Positions 1 to 7,602 of a DNA stretch of 38,069 bases are shown here, in pieces; position 1 is the first letter of the stretch; each line of letters begins with the position of its first letter. This DNA comes from Candidatus Peribacteria bacterium (GTDB taxonomy: Bacteria; Patescibacteriota; Gracilibacteria; UBA1369; LOWO2-01-FULL-3), in NCBI GenBank assembly GCA_943359415.1, contig CALRHQ010000001.1:1-38069 (forward strand), in the 5' to 3' direction. The position numbers and the translations under genes are program-made. The notes below the pieces were generated by a model. That model saw nothing but the letters and a program-made list of their open reading frames with translations, was not told the DNA's origin and made no database searches.

Positions 1-620
1 TCAAGAAAAAATCCGGTTTTTTGCCCACCCAAAACATCTACATAAAATTTTATTCCATTTTCTTCGAATACAACTTCATCATCAACATTTCCGAAATGAA
101 CAACAGGTTCAAGTACTTTTAGCCCTTCCTGCTTACGTATTTCGACATCAGATCTCTCAACGATCGCAGAAGGTTTAAAAGCATTTTTCAGAGCTGAAAC
201 GATTTCTTTTCTAAAATTATCCATTCCGGCAGTATGGATTTGAAAAACAAATACATCAGCATATCGGTCTACAATAAGCCCGGGAAGAGAATCCGCGTCA
301 GCATAACAAAGTCTATAAGCATTAGTGTTTTCCGGAATAATCTTTTTCTTAGAATCATCAAGCTCCTTAAATCGTTTTTCAAAAAACTCACTATCGAAAA
401 CTTCTCCTCTATTTCTAGACAAAATTCTTACGCTGATAGAGCCTTGTGGATTGAAATATCCGGTTCCGACATATTCACCGCCATCAGAAAAGACCTCTAC
501 GATTTCGCCAATGTTCTTTGCTTCACACTTAGATATTCCATTCGAAAATATCCACGGATGACCTGAGGCAACAGGCATGTCTTTTTTTGGCTTTAAACTT
601 ATTTTAGGTGCATAAGGCAT
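1..620 (-). CDS. rlmI: RlmI-like 23S rRNA (cytosine-C5) methyltransferase, C-terminus cut by window edge
   Basis: Only the first 206 codons are present; the reading frame runs off the left edge, so the catalytic C-terminal part is missing. Translation from the ATG at 618-620 gives an N-terminal PUA-like region (APKISLKPKK, SGHPWIFSNGI, GEIVEVFSDGGEYVGTGYFN), then the family signature LPGLIVDRYAD near residue 110 and GGQKTGFFL at the cut end. These match the COG1092 (RlmI/RlmK) SAM-dependent rRNA methyltransferases, where the last motif normally continues as DQR. The start lies 11 bp after the stop of the lipoprotein gene on the same strand, so the two may be co-transcribed. No Shine-Dalgarno sequence precedes it. 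The exact target base cannot be judged from this part. Confidence 0.85.
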   Translation of the reverse strand, partial: MPYAPKISLKPKKDMPVASGHPWIFSNGISKCEAKNIGEIVEVFSDGGEYVGTGYFNPQGSISVRILSRNRGEVFDSEFFEKRFKELDDSKKKIIPENTNAYRLCYADADSLPGLIVDRYADVFVFQIHTAGMDNFRKEIVSALKNAFKPSAIVERSDVEIRKQEGLKVLEPVVHFGNVDDEVVFEENGIKFYVDVLGGQKTGFFL

Positions 621-631
621 TAATCTTTAGA

Positions 632-1558
632 TTACCCTTTAAGACCTCCACCAAATAAAGAAACAGGATCAAATTCTTTGGCATCCTTAGGAGGTTCAAC
701 AATTACAGGTTTATTTATATCACCTATTGATATTGTTAATACGCCATCAACTTTTGCACCTGCCACAGGATCTGTAGCTTCAAAATCAAATTTGAATTTA
801 TGAACAGTTTTATCAGCTACTCCAACCCAAAAGTCAGCCTTTAACTGAACACCCTTAAGGTTATCATCAAGAGTTTTCAAATCTGCTTCAGAAACAGGTT
901 CTTCATATATTTCTCCTGATTCCTTTACGAAAGTTTTTATAGCTTCTTTATCCAAAACTGTTTCATAATGATAATCTCCATTTTCTTCACCGATATATTT
1001 CGCACCACTAAAGAATTGAGTATCTTTGAGTAAATTTTTCATCTTTTTTTCTTCAGAAGTAAGCTTGGAATCATCTCCAACAAGAGCGGAATCCTGTAAA
1101 GAATCAATCATATCTTGTGGAACTTGAGTTTTCCACCATTGTCCAAGCATAGGTTTAACCATATCTGCAGGTACAAGTCCTCCAAAGCTGCTAAGCTTGG
1201 AAACAATAAAGTACAAATCGGATTTATCAACTTTTACTTCCGCAGAAATATTTTCACCTTGTCCATCCATCATTCCAGTACCGTCAAATTTGAAATTCAA
1301 AAGAAGATTTTCAGGATCTCTCATGTCACCTGAACCTGAAAAAGCAAGATCAACACTCAAATCTTTTGCAGCTTTATCTACAATCTTTCCTGTAAGAGTT
1401 CCATCTCCTGAAGAAATATTTACATCATAAAAATTCTTAAGACCTTCTTTAACTATTTTATCTCCATCTTTTTCCGGATTAGGTGCCGAAAAACTACATC
1501 CTGAAAAAACGGTCAAAATCGCACCAACGGCAACTAAATTGCGAATAAATTTATTCAT
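632..1558 (-). CDS. Lipoprotein of unknown function
   Basis: A 308-residue protein with a short basic N-terminus, a hydrophobic stretch (residues 8-18) and a lipobox FSGC with the lipidated Cys at residue 21, so it should be exported and lipid-anchored. The mature part is acidic and rich in alternating polar/hydrophobic strands (SADLAF, NLLLNFKFDGTG, SAEVKVDKSDLYFIV, GVQLKADFWVG). This suggests a beta-rich fold resembling LolA/LppX-type or DUF6612-type lipoproteins, but this is only a visual impression. It has its own promoter (1589-1617) immediately downstream of the methyltransferase gene and may read on into the RlmI-like gene. Confidence 0.8.
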   Translation of the reverse strand: MNKFIRNLVAVGAILTVFSGCSFSAPNPEKDGDKIVKEGLKNFYDVNISSGDGTLTGKIVDKAAKDLSVDLAFSGSGDMRDPENLLLNFKFDGTGMMDGQGENISAEVKVDKSDLYFIVSKLSSFGGLVPADMVKPMLGQWWKTQVPQDMIDSLQDSALVGDDSKLTSEEKKMKNLLKDTQFFSGAKYIGEENGDYHYETVLDKEAIKTFVKESGEIYEEPVSEADLKTLDDNLKGVQLKADFWVGVADKTVHKFKFDFEATDPVAGAKVDGVLTISIGDINKPVIVEPPKDAKEFDPVSLFGGGLKG

Positions 1559-1588
1559 AAAACGTTTATAAAAAAATAAGGCACAACA

Positions 1589-1617
1589 ATGCTATTTGAA
1601 TATAGATATATTGTCAA
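1589..1617 (-). promoter_or_regulatory. Sigma70-type promoter of the lipoprotein gene
   Basis: On the minus strand TTGACA (1612-1617) and TAGCAT (1589-1594) are separated by exactly 17 bp. The -35 matches the consensus perfectly. The predicted start near 1582 would leave a leader of about 24 nt before the ATG at 1558. Confidence 0.55.
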
Positions 1618-2253
1618 TCAAGCTCTTTTGACAGCTTTTATGATTTGGTTTATCCATATCCCCTCTTCATATACAAGTTCATCGCTCTCTATTTCGAAAA
1701 AAGAATCTTCAAGCGCTGCAATCACATGTTTAGGCATGTGATAAAAAGATTCTATGATAACTTCATCATTATAAATTTTCAATTTTGGAGGTTTTCGTTG
1801 GTTGATATTACTCAAAATAAAAATTCCGCCTTTCTTTAGAACTCTGTACGCTTCGTCAAAAGTCTTCCTAAGATCTCCAAGATGAACTATAAGAAAAAGA
1901 GCCGTAACAGCATCAAAAGATTCATCTTTAAAAGGCAGTTTTTCACTGTCAGCAAGCACAAATTCAGTTTTTTTAAATTTCTTCTTTGCAATCGCAAGCA
2001 TCTTTTCAGAGACATCTACTCCACAAACTTCAGCCGCTTTAAAATCATATAAATGTTTGATTCCCCTACCAGTACCACATCCCAAATCCAAAACTTTTTT
2101 ACCTTCAACACATTTCAGAATCATATTCAAAGCAGTTCCCTCTAAACTATCCAAAAAAGACAAAGTTTTTTTATTTTCGTAATAATTTGCCCATAAATCA
2201 TATCCTTCAGCTGAAGAATAAATTTTGTTTATTTTTTTCCCTTTATAAGTCAT
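1618..2253 (-). CDS. Class I SAM-dependent methyltransferase (Methyltransf_11 type)
   Basis: A 211-residue protein from the ATG at 2251-2253. An in-frame ATG 40 codons further upstream is rejected because its extension is Cys/Phe-rich, unlike any methyltransferase, and would cross the promoter. Motif I is VLDLGCGTGRG (about residue 53-63), followed by the acidic end of beta2 (VCGVDVSEKML), motif II FVLADSEKLPF, and FDAVTALFLIVHL plus YRVLKKGGIFILSN (motifs III/IV). This is the pattern of small-molecule, quinone or lipid methylases, but the substrate cannot be told from sequence. An extended -10 box lies 6 nt before the ATG, which implies a leaderless mRNA. Confidence 0.85.
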   Translation of the reverse strand: MTYKGKKINKIYSSAEGYDLWANYYENKKTLSFLDSLEGTALNMILKCVEGKKVLDLGCGTGRGIKHLYDFKAAEVCGVDVSEKMLAIAKKKFKKTEFVLADSEKLPFKDESFDAVTALFLIVHLGDLRKTFDEAYRVLKKGGIFILSNINQRKPPKLKIYNDEVIIESFYHMPKHVIAALEDSFFEIESDELVYEEGIWINQIIKAVKRA

Positions 2254-2259
2254 ACTCAC

Positions 2260-2274
2260 ATTATAGCATATAAC
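2260..2274. promoter_or_regulatory. Overlapping divergent -10 boxes
   Basis: On the minus strand TGC-TATAAT (TATAAT at 2260-2265) ends 6 nt before the methyltransferase ATG. On the plus strand TATAAC (2269-2274) ends 9 nt before the ATG at 2284. Neither gene shows a Shine-Dalgarno sequence, so both transcripts may be leaderless. The minus-strand element is the better match; the plus-strand one is tentative. Confidence 0.5.
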
Positions 2275-2283
2275 TTTAAGATT

Positions 2284-2658
2284 ATGGGAGTCGGAGGCAA
2301 AAAACCGGAAATGAAGGAAATAGATGAAACAAGGTCGGCAGGTAGAGACGATGCATTTGAAGCAATCGTACAAAGGATAACTTCAGCTGGAGGTGAAATT
2401 ACGGAAGACGAAACACATCCATTGTATATGGATATTGGCATGCAGGAGCTTGAAGTCGGAACTGAGCGAAAAATAAAGTTCAACATGCACAAAATGGATT
2501 TTGAACTTACGAGAAGAAAGGAGACTTCTCGTCTTCAGGGTATAGGTTCGAAAAAATATTTAGAAGAAAATCCTTCTCCAAGAATAGTTATGAGTTTAAA
2601 AAGAAAATCAGAACTATCTAATGAATGGCAAAGTGTGGATTTAGACGCACTACTTTAG
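2284..2658 (+). CDS. Small charged hypothetical protein
   Basis: A 124-residue ORF divergent from the methyltransferase. It has no signal peptide, membrane segment or Cys, and is rich in Glu, Lys and Arg (KEIDETRSAGRDDAFEAIVQRI; FNMHKMDFELTRRKE). I do not recognise the family. It is the only long frame in this 450-bp interval once the methyltransferase start is set at 2253, and its composition looks like real protein. A GC-rich repeat begins directly after its stop codon. It could be a lineage-specific cytosolic protein. Confidence 0.55.
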   Translation: MGVGGKKPEMKEIDETRSAGRDDAFEAIVQRITSAGGEITEDETHPLYMDIGMQELEVGTERKIKFNMHKMDFELTRRKETSRLQGIGSKKYLEENPSPRIVMSLKRKSELSNEWQSVDLDALL

Positions 2659-2702
2659 GCGAGCGCACGGCGCGAGCGCGTAGCAAGCGAAGCCTACAGA
2701 AA
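2659..2702 (+). repeat. GC-rich dispersed repeat, short copy
   Basis: Starts with GCGAGCGCACGGCGCGAGCG and ends in AAGCCTACAGAAAA, the same beginning and end as the two longer tandem copies at 30353-30506 but with the middle missing. It sits between two convergent genes, touching the upstream stop codon and 5 bp short of the ybeY stop. TAGGC and GCCTA form short inverted ends in this copy. The base composition is strikingly GC-rich against the AT-rich surroundings. Confidence 0.8.
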
Positions 2703-2706
2703 AGTT

Positions 2707-3162
2707 TTATCCAAGAATTTTCTTGGCCCATTTTTCCATCTCTTCCTCTTCTTCATCATCATTATGATCAAACCCAAGGACGTGAAGTAGTCCGTGTCCA
2801 AACAAAATTCCAAGTTCTTTTTGAAGAGGATGATCATGGTCTTTAGCTTGTTTTTTTGCGGTATCCAAAGAAATAAATATATCACCTACTACAATATTAT
2901 TTCCGCCATGAATTGCAGAAGCATCTTTCATGTATTCAAAAGATATGACATCCGTTGGCTTATCAAAGCCACGATATTCTTTGTTTATTTTATGAATTTT
3001 TTCATCATCTACTATTATCAAAGAAATTTTGCCATTTCTTTCATTCAGAATTTCTGAGATTCTTTCAGAAAGTGTTTTAAGTAATCGTTCAAATATAGGC
3101 TTAAAAATGGAACTATTCACTTTTTCATTTGTTTCATTTGTGAAATCAAGTTTTAGGGACAT
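2707..3162 (-). CDS. ybeY: Endoribonuclease YbeY
   Basis: A 151-residue metal-dependent RNase involved in 16S rRNA 3'-end maturation and ribosome quality control. The zinc site HGLLHVLGFDH (about residues 123-133, pattern HGxLHxxGxDH) and the upstream RGFDKPTDVISFEY and VVGDIFIS motifs are all present. The length is typical of the family. It lies 2 bp downstream of the GH18-like gene on the same strand, so it is probably the last gene of a trmH-GH18-ybeY unit. An acidic run (DDEEEEEME) follows the zinc motif. Confidence 0.95.
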   Translation of the reverse strand: MSLKLDFTNETNEKVNSSIFKPIFERLLKTLSERISEILNERNGKISLIIVDDEKIHKINKEYRGFDKPTDVISFEYMKDASAIHGGNNIVVGDIFISLDTAKKQAKDHDHPLQKELGILFGHGLLHVLGFDHNDDEEEEEMEKWAKKILG

Positions 3163-3164
3163 AT

Positions 3165-4148
3165 TTATTTTTTATTAAGCCATAATTCGTCGAAAGTTTT
3201 CCATTCATCCTCTGAAATTTCCCAATAAGGATAGATAGATATGCCGGAAAAAGTATCAAGATTACTTCTCAAATTATCAAGCCCCATAATAACACCAAGT
3301 ATTCCATTTTTTATATTTTCAATTTTTGGATCAAAATTATCACCGCCTTTTTCATAAGCTGGAATTCCAAAATAGATTTTTTTATTTTCAAATAAAGAAG
3401 TAATTCTTGTGACTTGCTCAACTATAAATTTTTTATAAAACCAACTGGAATGAAGTTTAGTATCATAAAGCATTACAACAATCTCGTCTGCATATTTAGC
3501 AACATTTTTATAATTGATCTCGGAATTTACATTCTCAAATTTCAAAACTTTCTCTGTAAACCACAAAAAAGATTGTGGGATAATATCCGGCAACGCAACA
3601 GACAAAACTTTTTCAGCAGTCATGTTTTCTTTACATTCTTTAAGAAGATTTACAAAAGCCAAATCATCATCAGACACAGGTTCTATATCAAAGTGAATAC
3701 CGTCAAAGCCGATAAACTGGCCAAGAATCTTACATTGATTAGCCACATTTTTTCTAATATTTTCATCATCTAAATCCAATTTACCGCGAATTTGTCCAAG
3801 CCATGCCTGATACTTGATATCCTTGTTTATTCTCTTCGCCTGCCTCAAAAAATAAGAAGAATAAATATATGATTTTTGTTCAATTTTTCCATCTTTTAAT
3901 AACGGCCCAACGTGCAAAAAAACATTTGTAATCTGATGACTTTGTAGAGTTTCAACAAATTGCTTGATCTGAGGTATGGTCTTCCTCTCTCCTATCCATT
4001 CATGGCCCGCCCAAACAGCATTATCACCTTTATTATACTCATGATCGCTACCAAATCTCGGAATTCCAACAAAATAAATTATCCCTAAAAACAGTGACAA
4101 AATAATCACTACGATAAGGCTCCAAATAAAAAAGCTAAATCTTTTCAT
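3165..4148 (-). CDS. Membrane-anchored GH18-like (chitinase-fold) protein
   Basis: A 327-residue protein with one N-terminal transmembrane helix (residues 5-28) and an extracytoplasmic TIM-barrel-like domain. The strand FDGIHFDIEPV (about residues 169-179) fits the GH18 DGxxxDxE catalytic signature with Glu as the likely acid, and YADEIVVMLYDT and KIYFGIPAYE match later barrel strands of the same family. It overlaps the upstream trmH-type gene by 14 bp, so the two are translationally linked. GH18 members cleave chitin or peptidoglycan-like beta-1,4-GlcNAc polymers; some are only binding proteins. A role in wall remodelling is inferred. Confidence 0.75.
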   Translation of the reverse strand: MKRFSFFIWSLIVVIILSLFLGIIYFVGIPRFGSDHEYNKGDNAVWAGHEWIGERKTIPQIKQFVETLQSHQITNVFLHVGPLLKDGKIEQKSYIYSSYFLRQAKRINKDIKYQAWLGQIRGKLDLDDENIRKNVANQCKILGQFIGFDGIHFDIEPVSDDDLAFVNLLKECKENMTAEKVLSVALPDIIPQSFLWFTEKVLKFENVNSEINYKNVAKYADEIVVMLYDTKLHSSWFYKKFIVEQVTRITSLFENKKIYFGIPAYEKGGDNFDPKIENIKNGILGVIMGLDNLRSNLDTFSGISIYPYWEISEDEWKTFDELWLNKK

Positions 4149-4671
4149 TCAATTTTTTTAGGACTTCATAAACAACTATTCCATAACATGTTTCAACATT
4201 CAAAGAATTTGCGCGTCCAAGCATTGGGACTTTTATGGCCATATCCACAATCTCCATAACTTCATCCGATATTCCCTCAACTTCATGTCCAAATACAAGA
4301 CAAAGCGGAAATTTAAAATCGGCCTTATCATACGAAATACTCCCATGTGCAAGCTCTGTGGCGCATATTGTATAGCCATCTTTTTTTAATTTTTTTATTG
4401 TATCTATAGCGGAGTCGCAGTATTCCCACGGAACAATTTCATCGGCACCAAGTGCTGTTTTTGAAATTTCTTTTCTTGGAGGTTGTCCTGTAATGCCACA
4501 AAGATAAAGCTTTTCAATCATTACAGCATCAGAGGTTCTGAAAATAGCACCAACATTATAAAGACTTCTAACATTATCAAGTACTGCCACAAAAGGGTTT
4601 CTTTTAGCATCTTTTACGTCTTCGACAGAAGGTTTGATTTGGAGGATCTCCTCATGAGTTAATTTCTTCAT
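4135..4671 (-). CDS. TrmH/SpoU-family RNA 2'-O-ribose methyltransferase
   Basis: A 178-residue SPOUT methyltransferase with all three motifs: motif 1 NVRSLYNVGAIFRTSDA (about residues 34-50), motif 2 PLCLVFGHEVEGIS (about 121-134), and motif 3 SLNVETCYGIVVYEVL (about 157-172). The short form without an N-terminal L30e-like domain is typical of TrmL/TrmH-like tRNA methylases; whether tRNA or rRNA is modified cannot be decided. It starts 2 bp before the 3' end of the FG-GAP gene's frame, so it may be co-transcribed with it. Confidence 0.9.
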   Translation of the reverse strand: MKKLTHEEILQIKPSVEDVKDAKRNPFVAVLDNVRSLYNVGAIFRTSDAVMIEKLYLCGITGQPPRKEISKTALGADEIVPWEYCDSAIDTIKKLKKDGYTICATELAHGSISYDKADFKFPLCLVFGHEVEGISDEVMEIVDMAIKVPMLGRANSLNVETCYGIVVYEVLKKLNEKI

Positions 4672-4672
4672 C

Positions 4673-6814
4673 TTACTTATTTATGAGAGAAAATGTTCTT
4701 ACAATCATATCGTCGAGTTCCTTCATAGTTATCGATTCATCAGGCCTGAAATATTCATATTGATCGACGATACCATTGTCCACAGCAAAATTTACATAAC
4801 GTGGATACCACCACATATAGCTTATTTTTGCGTTAATATCAACAAAAGATGAAGGTTGATTAGCCAATTTATCATTTCCGCCAAGATCTTTCGCCAATTC
4901 AAATTTATATTTAGGCCCTACAAGCTCTGTCGCTGTAAGAATAACTTTCAGGGCATCTATTCTGGAAATCGTTTCATCGGGCTTAAAAGGGCTATTTTTG
5001 TCATTTAAATAGCCATTTATAACTCCAAGCATTGTAGCAATGTTTATTTCTTCATAGTATTGATTATCTTTTTCAACATCAGGATAAAGAAGAAGGTCAG
5101 GCTCAAGAGTTATGCCGTCAAAAGAAGACATGGCCATAAAATTAAAAAGACAAAATTCTTTATAATTCAAACATTTTTGGATACTGTCTGATTCTTTATT
5201 TCTTAAATCAAATCTGTCGACGACCATTTTTATAACCTCCCCTCTTGAGACTACTCTTTCATTATCCAAATCGGAAATCGGTTTTTTTATTCCAAAAGAT
5301 TCTCCGTTGCCAAGGAATACAAAAGCTTTACCTCCATTTATTCTATTCGTTAAATCTGAATATCTGGACCCAACAAGTAAATCTTTGTTCAAGTCTCCAT
5401 TGAAGTCCAATATATCAAAGCTAAACCCAAACCAATCATCAGAATTTTCACCATGGATAACAGCGGAAAACTCATTTTTTCTTATACTGTAGCGAGATTT
5501 AGCCTCATCAATTTTAACGATATAAACATTCCCCTCTTTAAGGCTTATAGGATTTCCTATACCTGGAGCACCAATAATAACTTCACTTTTTGCATCGCCA
5601 TCAATATCTTCAATCAAAACTTTAGCACCAAGCAAAAGCTCATTTAAAGGATTTTCTATCACAAAGTCAGGTACAACAGATCTAATATTTTTCTTTGAAA
5701 AATCTTCTTTACCATAATAAATAGATACACGACTTTTATTTCTGGGTCCTTCGTATGGAAACGCTGAGATCGCAAAATCAGCTTTCTCATCATTATTTAT
5801 ATTTCCTGTAGCTATGGAAAATCCAAACCATTCATTGTCAAAAATACCGTTAACCACATTCGTAGGCTTATTTACAATTTTTTCAAATTTCTTATTTTCA
5901 TAAATATATACACGTCCAGTTTTATCCATGTTTTGAGTACCTGAATAATAAGCTCCAATAAGTAAATCAATTTTTTTATCACCATTTATATCCCCTGTCG
6001 CAAGAGAAGCTCCAAATCTCTCGCCTTTTGACTGTCCACGAAAAATAATATCAGCATTTGAAGCCAGAGGAGGATAAAAATAGATTCCGGATGATTTTCC
6101 ATAAAATACATACACCTTACCGCTTTCATCTCCGGTAGTGGACAAAGAAAAAGGTGCGGAAACGATTAGATCATCAATTTTGTCTGAGTTGATGTCTGCA
6201 CTTTCCATAAACATACCAAAGGCATCGTTGTCATCGAAACCATATATAGAGAAATCGGTGGATTTATAAGCTAGATCAATATTTTTTTCATTCCAAATGT
6301 TTTTTCCATGTACTATATATATCTGTCCTGGATGCTTATCTTTTTCGTAAGCATAAAAAGCCGAAGCATTGTATGCACCTATGGCTAAATCATCAGTCCC
6401 ATCTCCATTAAAATCCCCTGTCGTTAGGGAAGTACCTAACTGATCTCCTGAATTTCGTCCGGTAACTATAATATCAGCAGTAAAATTAAACGGATTTGGT
6501 TTTTCTGCAGAAAAGTTTTTATTCCCGAAATACACAAGAACCTGTCCATTCCATTTTTTTTCATCTATAGATGCGAATGGAGAGGCAATCGCGACATCTT
6601 GGATGCCATCATTATTAAAATCCCCACTTTTTGTGTCAGCACCAAATTGTCCACCAGGATAAATACCATCAAATTCAAGCTTAGAAGTGTCTACTGAAGT
6701 AAAGAGTTCATGTACATAGGCTTCGTCAAAATTTTCAGCTAATACGCTAATATTTAAAGACATTATAATGCAGACAAACACGGATGTTGAGACTAAAGTC
6801 TTTAAAGGACTCAT
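4673..6814 (-). CDS. Secreted FG-GAP beta-propeller protein with C-terminal SLH-like domains
   Basis: The start chosen is the ATG at 6812-6814 (713 residues), because it puts a normal signal peptide (SPLKTLVSTSVFVCIIMSLNISVLA) at the N-terminus; the 23 codons upstream carry the promoter. Seven FG-GAP/integrin-alpha repeats each hold a calcium loop of the form DxNxDxxxD (GDFNNDGIQD, GDFNGDGTDD, ADINSDKIDD, GDINGDKKID, GNINNDEKAD, EDIDGDAKSE, LDFNGDLNKD), enough for a complete seven-bladed propeller. The last 200 residues look like SLH modules (SRGEVIKMVVDRF, FKPDETISRIDALKVI, FRPDESITMKELDDMI), which bind secondary wall polymers. It is likely an adhesin or surface binding protein. Confidence 0.9.
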   Translation of the reverse strand: MSPLKTLVSTSVFVCIIMSLNISVLAENFDEAYVHELFTSVDTSKLEFDGIYPGGQFGADTKSGDFNNDGIQDVAIASPFASIDEKKWNGQVLVYFGNKNFSAEKPNPFNFTADIIVTGRNSGDQLGTSLTTGDFNGDGTDDLAIGAYNASAFYAYEKDKHPGQIYIVHGKNIWNEKNIDLAYKSTDFSIYGFDDNDAFGMFMESADINSDKIDDLIVSAPFSLSTTGDESGKVYVFYGKSSGIYFYPPLASNADIIFRGQSKGERFGASLATGDINGDKKIDLLIGAYYSGTQNMDKTGRVYIYENKKFEKIVNKPTNVVNGIFDNEWFGFSIATGNINNDEKADFAISAFPYEGPRNKSRVSIYYGKEDFSKKNIRSVVPDFVIENPLNELLLGAKVLIEDIDGDAKSEVIIGAPGIGNPISLKEGNVYIVKIDEAKSRYSIRKNEFSAVIHGENSDDWFGFSFDILDFNGDLNKDLLVGSRYSDLTNRINGGKAFVFLGNGESFGIKKPISDLDNERVVSRGEVIKMVVDRFDLRNKESDSIQKCLNYKEFCLFNFMAMSSFDGITLEPDLLLYPDVEKDNQYYEEINIATMLGVINGYLNDKNSPFKPDETISRIDALKVILTATELVGPKYKFELAKDLGGNDKLANQPSSFVDINAKISYMWWYPRYVNFAVDNGIVDQYEYFRPDESITMKELDDMIVRTFSLINK

Positions 6815-6844
6815 ATATATAAGAATAGGAATGGGGGTAATTCG

Positions 6845-6873
6845 ATTATAAGTCTCATTAGGTGGACAATCAA
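6845..6873 (-). promoter_or_regulatory. Promoter of the FG-GAP/SLH gene
   Basis: On the minus strand TTGATT (6868-6873) and TATAAT (6845-6850) are 17 bp apart, giving a leader of about 25 nt. A TGGACA half-site (6863-6868) lies inside the spacer and touches the -35 box, and a TAGACA site (6875-6880) abuts it upstream. A protein bound to these sites would be placed to block or modulate this promoter. Confidence 0.6.
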
Positions 6874-7226
6874 CTAGACACATGTAGACAAATAGAATAA
6901 AATCATGCCGAAAGATGTCTACGTCTTGTCTATAGACATTAAAATAATAATAGACATGCAGCTAGTCAATACGTTGTCTACATATAGTTTAGATAGAAAA
7001 GCCGCAAGCCGCTTATTGAAAGTGTCAATAAGAACACTAGACAGGTATATAAAATCTCAAAAGTTGTCTAGTCGAGCTGAGAACGGGCATATTTGGCTTA
7101 GTAGAGAGGAGGTTCGTAAGTTTAAGAGTGGTCATGTGTCTACAGGTATAGTGGACAATGTCGACATGTCTACACGTGGTGTGTCTATAGACAAGACTGT
7201 GGACACGTCTATAGACAGTGTAGACA
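6863..7226. promoter_or_regulatory. Cluster of TGTCTA/TAGACA sites
   Basis: Exact hexamers start at 6875, 6885, 6916, 6927, 6933, 6951, 6975, 7038, 7065, 7137, 7167, 7182, 7188, 7212 and 7221: 15 in about 350 bp. Two of these pairs form the perfect palindrome TGTCTATAGACA (6927-6938, 7182-7193) and a third is off by one base (7206-7217). TGGACA variants start at 6863, 7152 and 7200, and TGTCGACA lies at 7159-7166. The cluster covers the intergenic region and the first 320 bp of the HTH gene. It is read as an operator or protein-loading array; the binding protein is not shown. Confidence 0.75.
6893..6898 (+). promoter_or_regulatory. Possible -10 box of the HTH gene
   Basis: TAGAAT ends 6 nt before the ATG at 6905, the same spacing as other leaderless candidates in the window. 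No good -35 is seen; the TAGACA sites at 6875 and 6885 occupy that place. Confidence 0.35.
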
Positions 7227-7600
7227 GGGTTGAGGTGATTGAGGCTAAGGATAAAGAAAATTTGCCAAGAGAAGAAAAAGAGATATACAAAAAATTATAT
7301 TTCGACGTCAAAGAAGAGCTCAATATAAAACAAGAAAGGCTGGAAATAGCGAATTATAGAGTCGGGCAGCTTGAAGCTCAGCTCAGAAGCAGTATGCCGA
7401 TGCTTGAATTTCATAGGGATAAGTATCAAAGTGAAAAAGAGAAAGAAGACTTGAAGGAAAAAGTTGCAATCAAGGAAAAAGAGATTAAAGAAGTGTTTAC
7501 AAAGGTAAAAATAGAAAAATTTAATAAACGAATCCTTTTAATAATTCTCCTTTTCACGTTAGCACTACAACCACTTTGGCTTATTTTGTATTACGAATAG
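6905..7600 (+). CDS. HTH (excisionase/MerR-like)-coiled coil-C-terminal transmembrane protein
   Basis: A 231-residue protein with three parts. Residues 24-75 form an excisionase/MerR-like winged HTH (YSLDRKAASRLLKVSIRTLDRYIKS, then HIWLSREEVRKF as the wing). Residues 76-108 are a linker of Val, Asp, Ser, Thr whose codons consist largely of TGTCTA/TAGACA sites. Residues 109-200 are a charged heptad-like coiled coil. Residues 206-229 are a hydrophobic tail helix (ILLIILLFTLALQPLWLIL), giving a tail-anchored membrane protein with the DNA-binding domain in the cytosol. A second ATG at 6956 is an alternative start that would keep the HTH. It is divergent from the FG-GAP gene and ends 2 bp from the DUF881 pair. 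The likely role is a membrane-tethered DNA binder acting on the site cluster; this is inference. Confidence 0.8.
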   Translation: MPKDVYVLSIDIKIIIDMQLVNTLSTYSLDRKAASRLLKVSIRTLDRYIKSQKLSSRAENGHIWLSREEVRKFKSGHVSTGIVDNVDMSTRGVSIDKTVDTSIDSVDRVEVIEAKDKENLPREEKEIYKKLYFDVKEELNIKQERLEIANYRVGQLEAQLRSSMPMLEFHRDKYQSEKEKEDLKEKVAIKEKEIKEVFTKVKIEKFNKRILLIILLFTLALQPLWLILYYE

Positions 7601-7602
7601 GA

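Noticed and set aside
234..566. Plus-strand ORFs in the first 600 bases
   Set aside because: They lie antisense to a clear RlmI-like reading frame with family motifs that runs off the window edge.
2254..2373. N-terminal extension of the methyltransferase
   Set aside because: It would span the -10 box and the opposite gene, and the peptide is Cys/Phe-rich and unlike the family.
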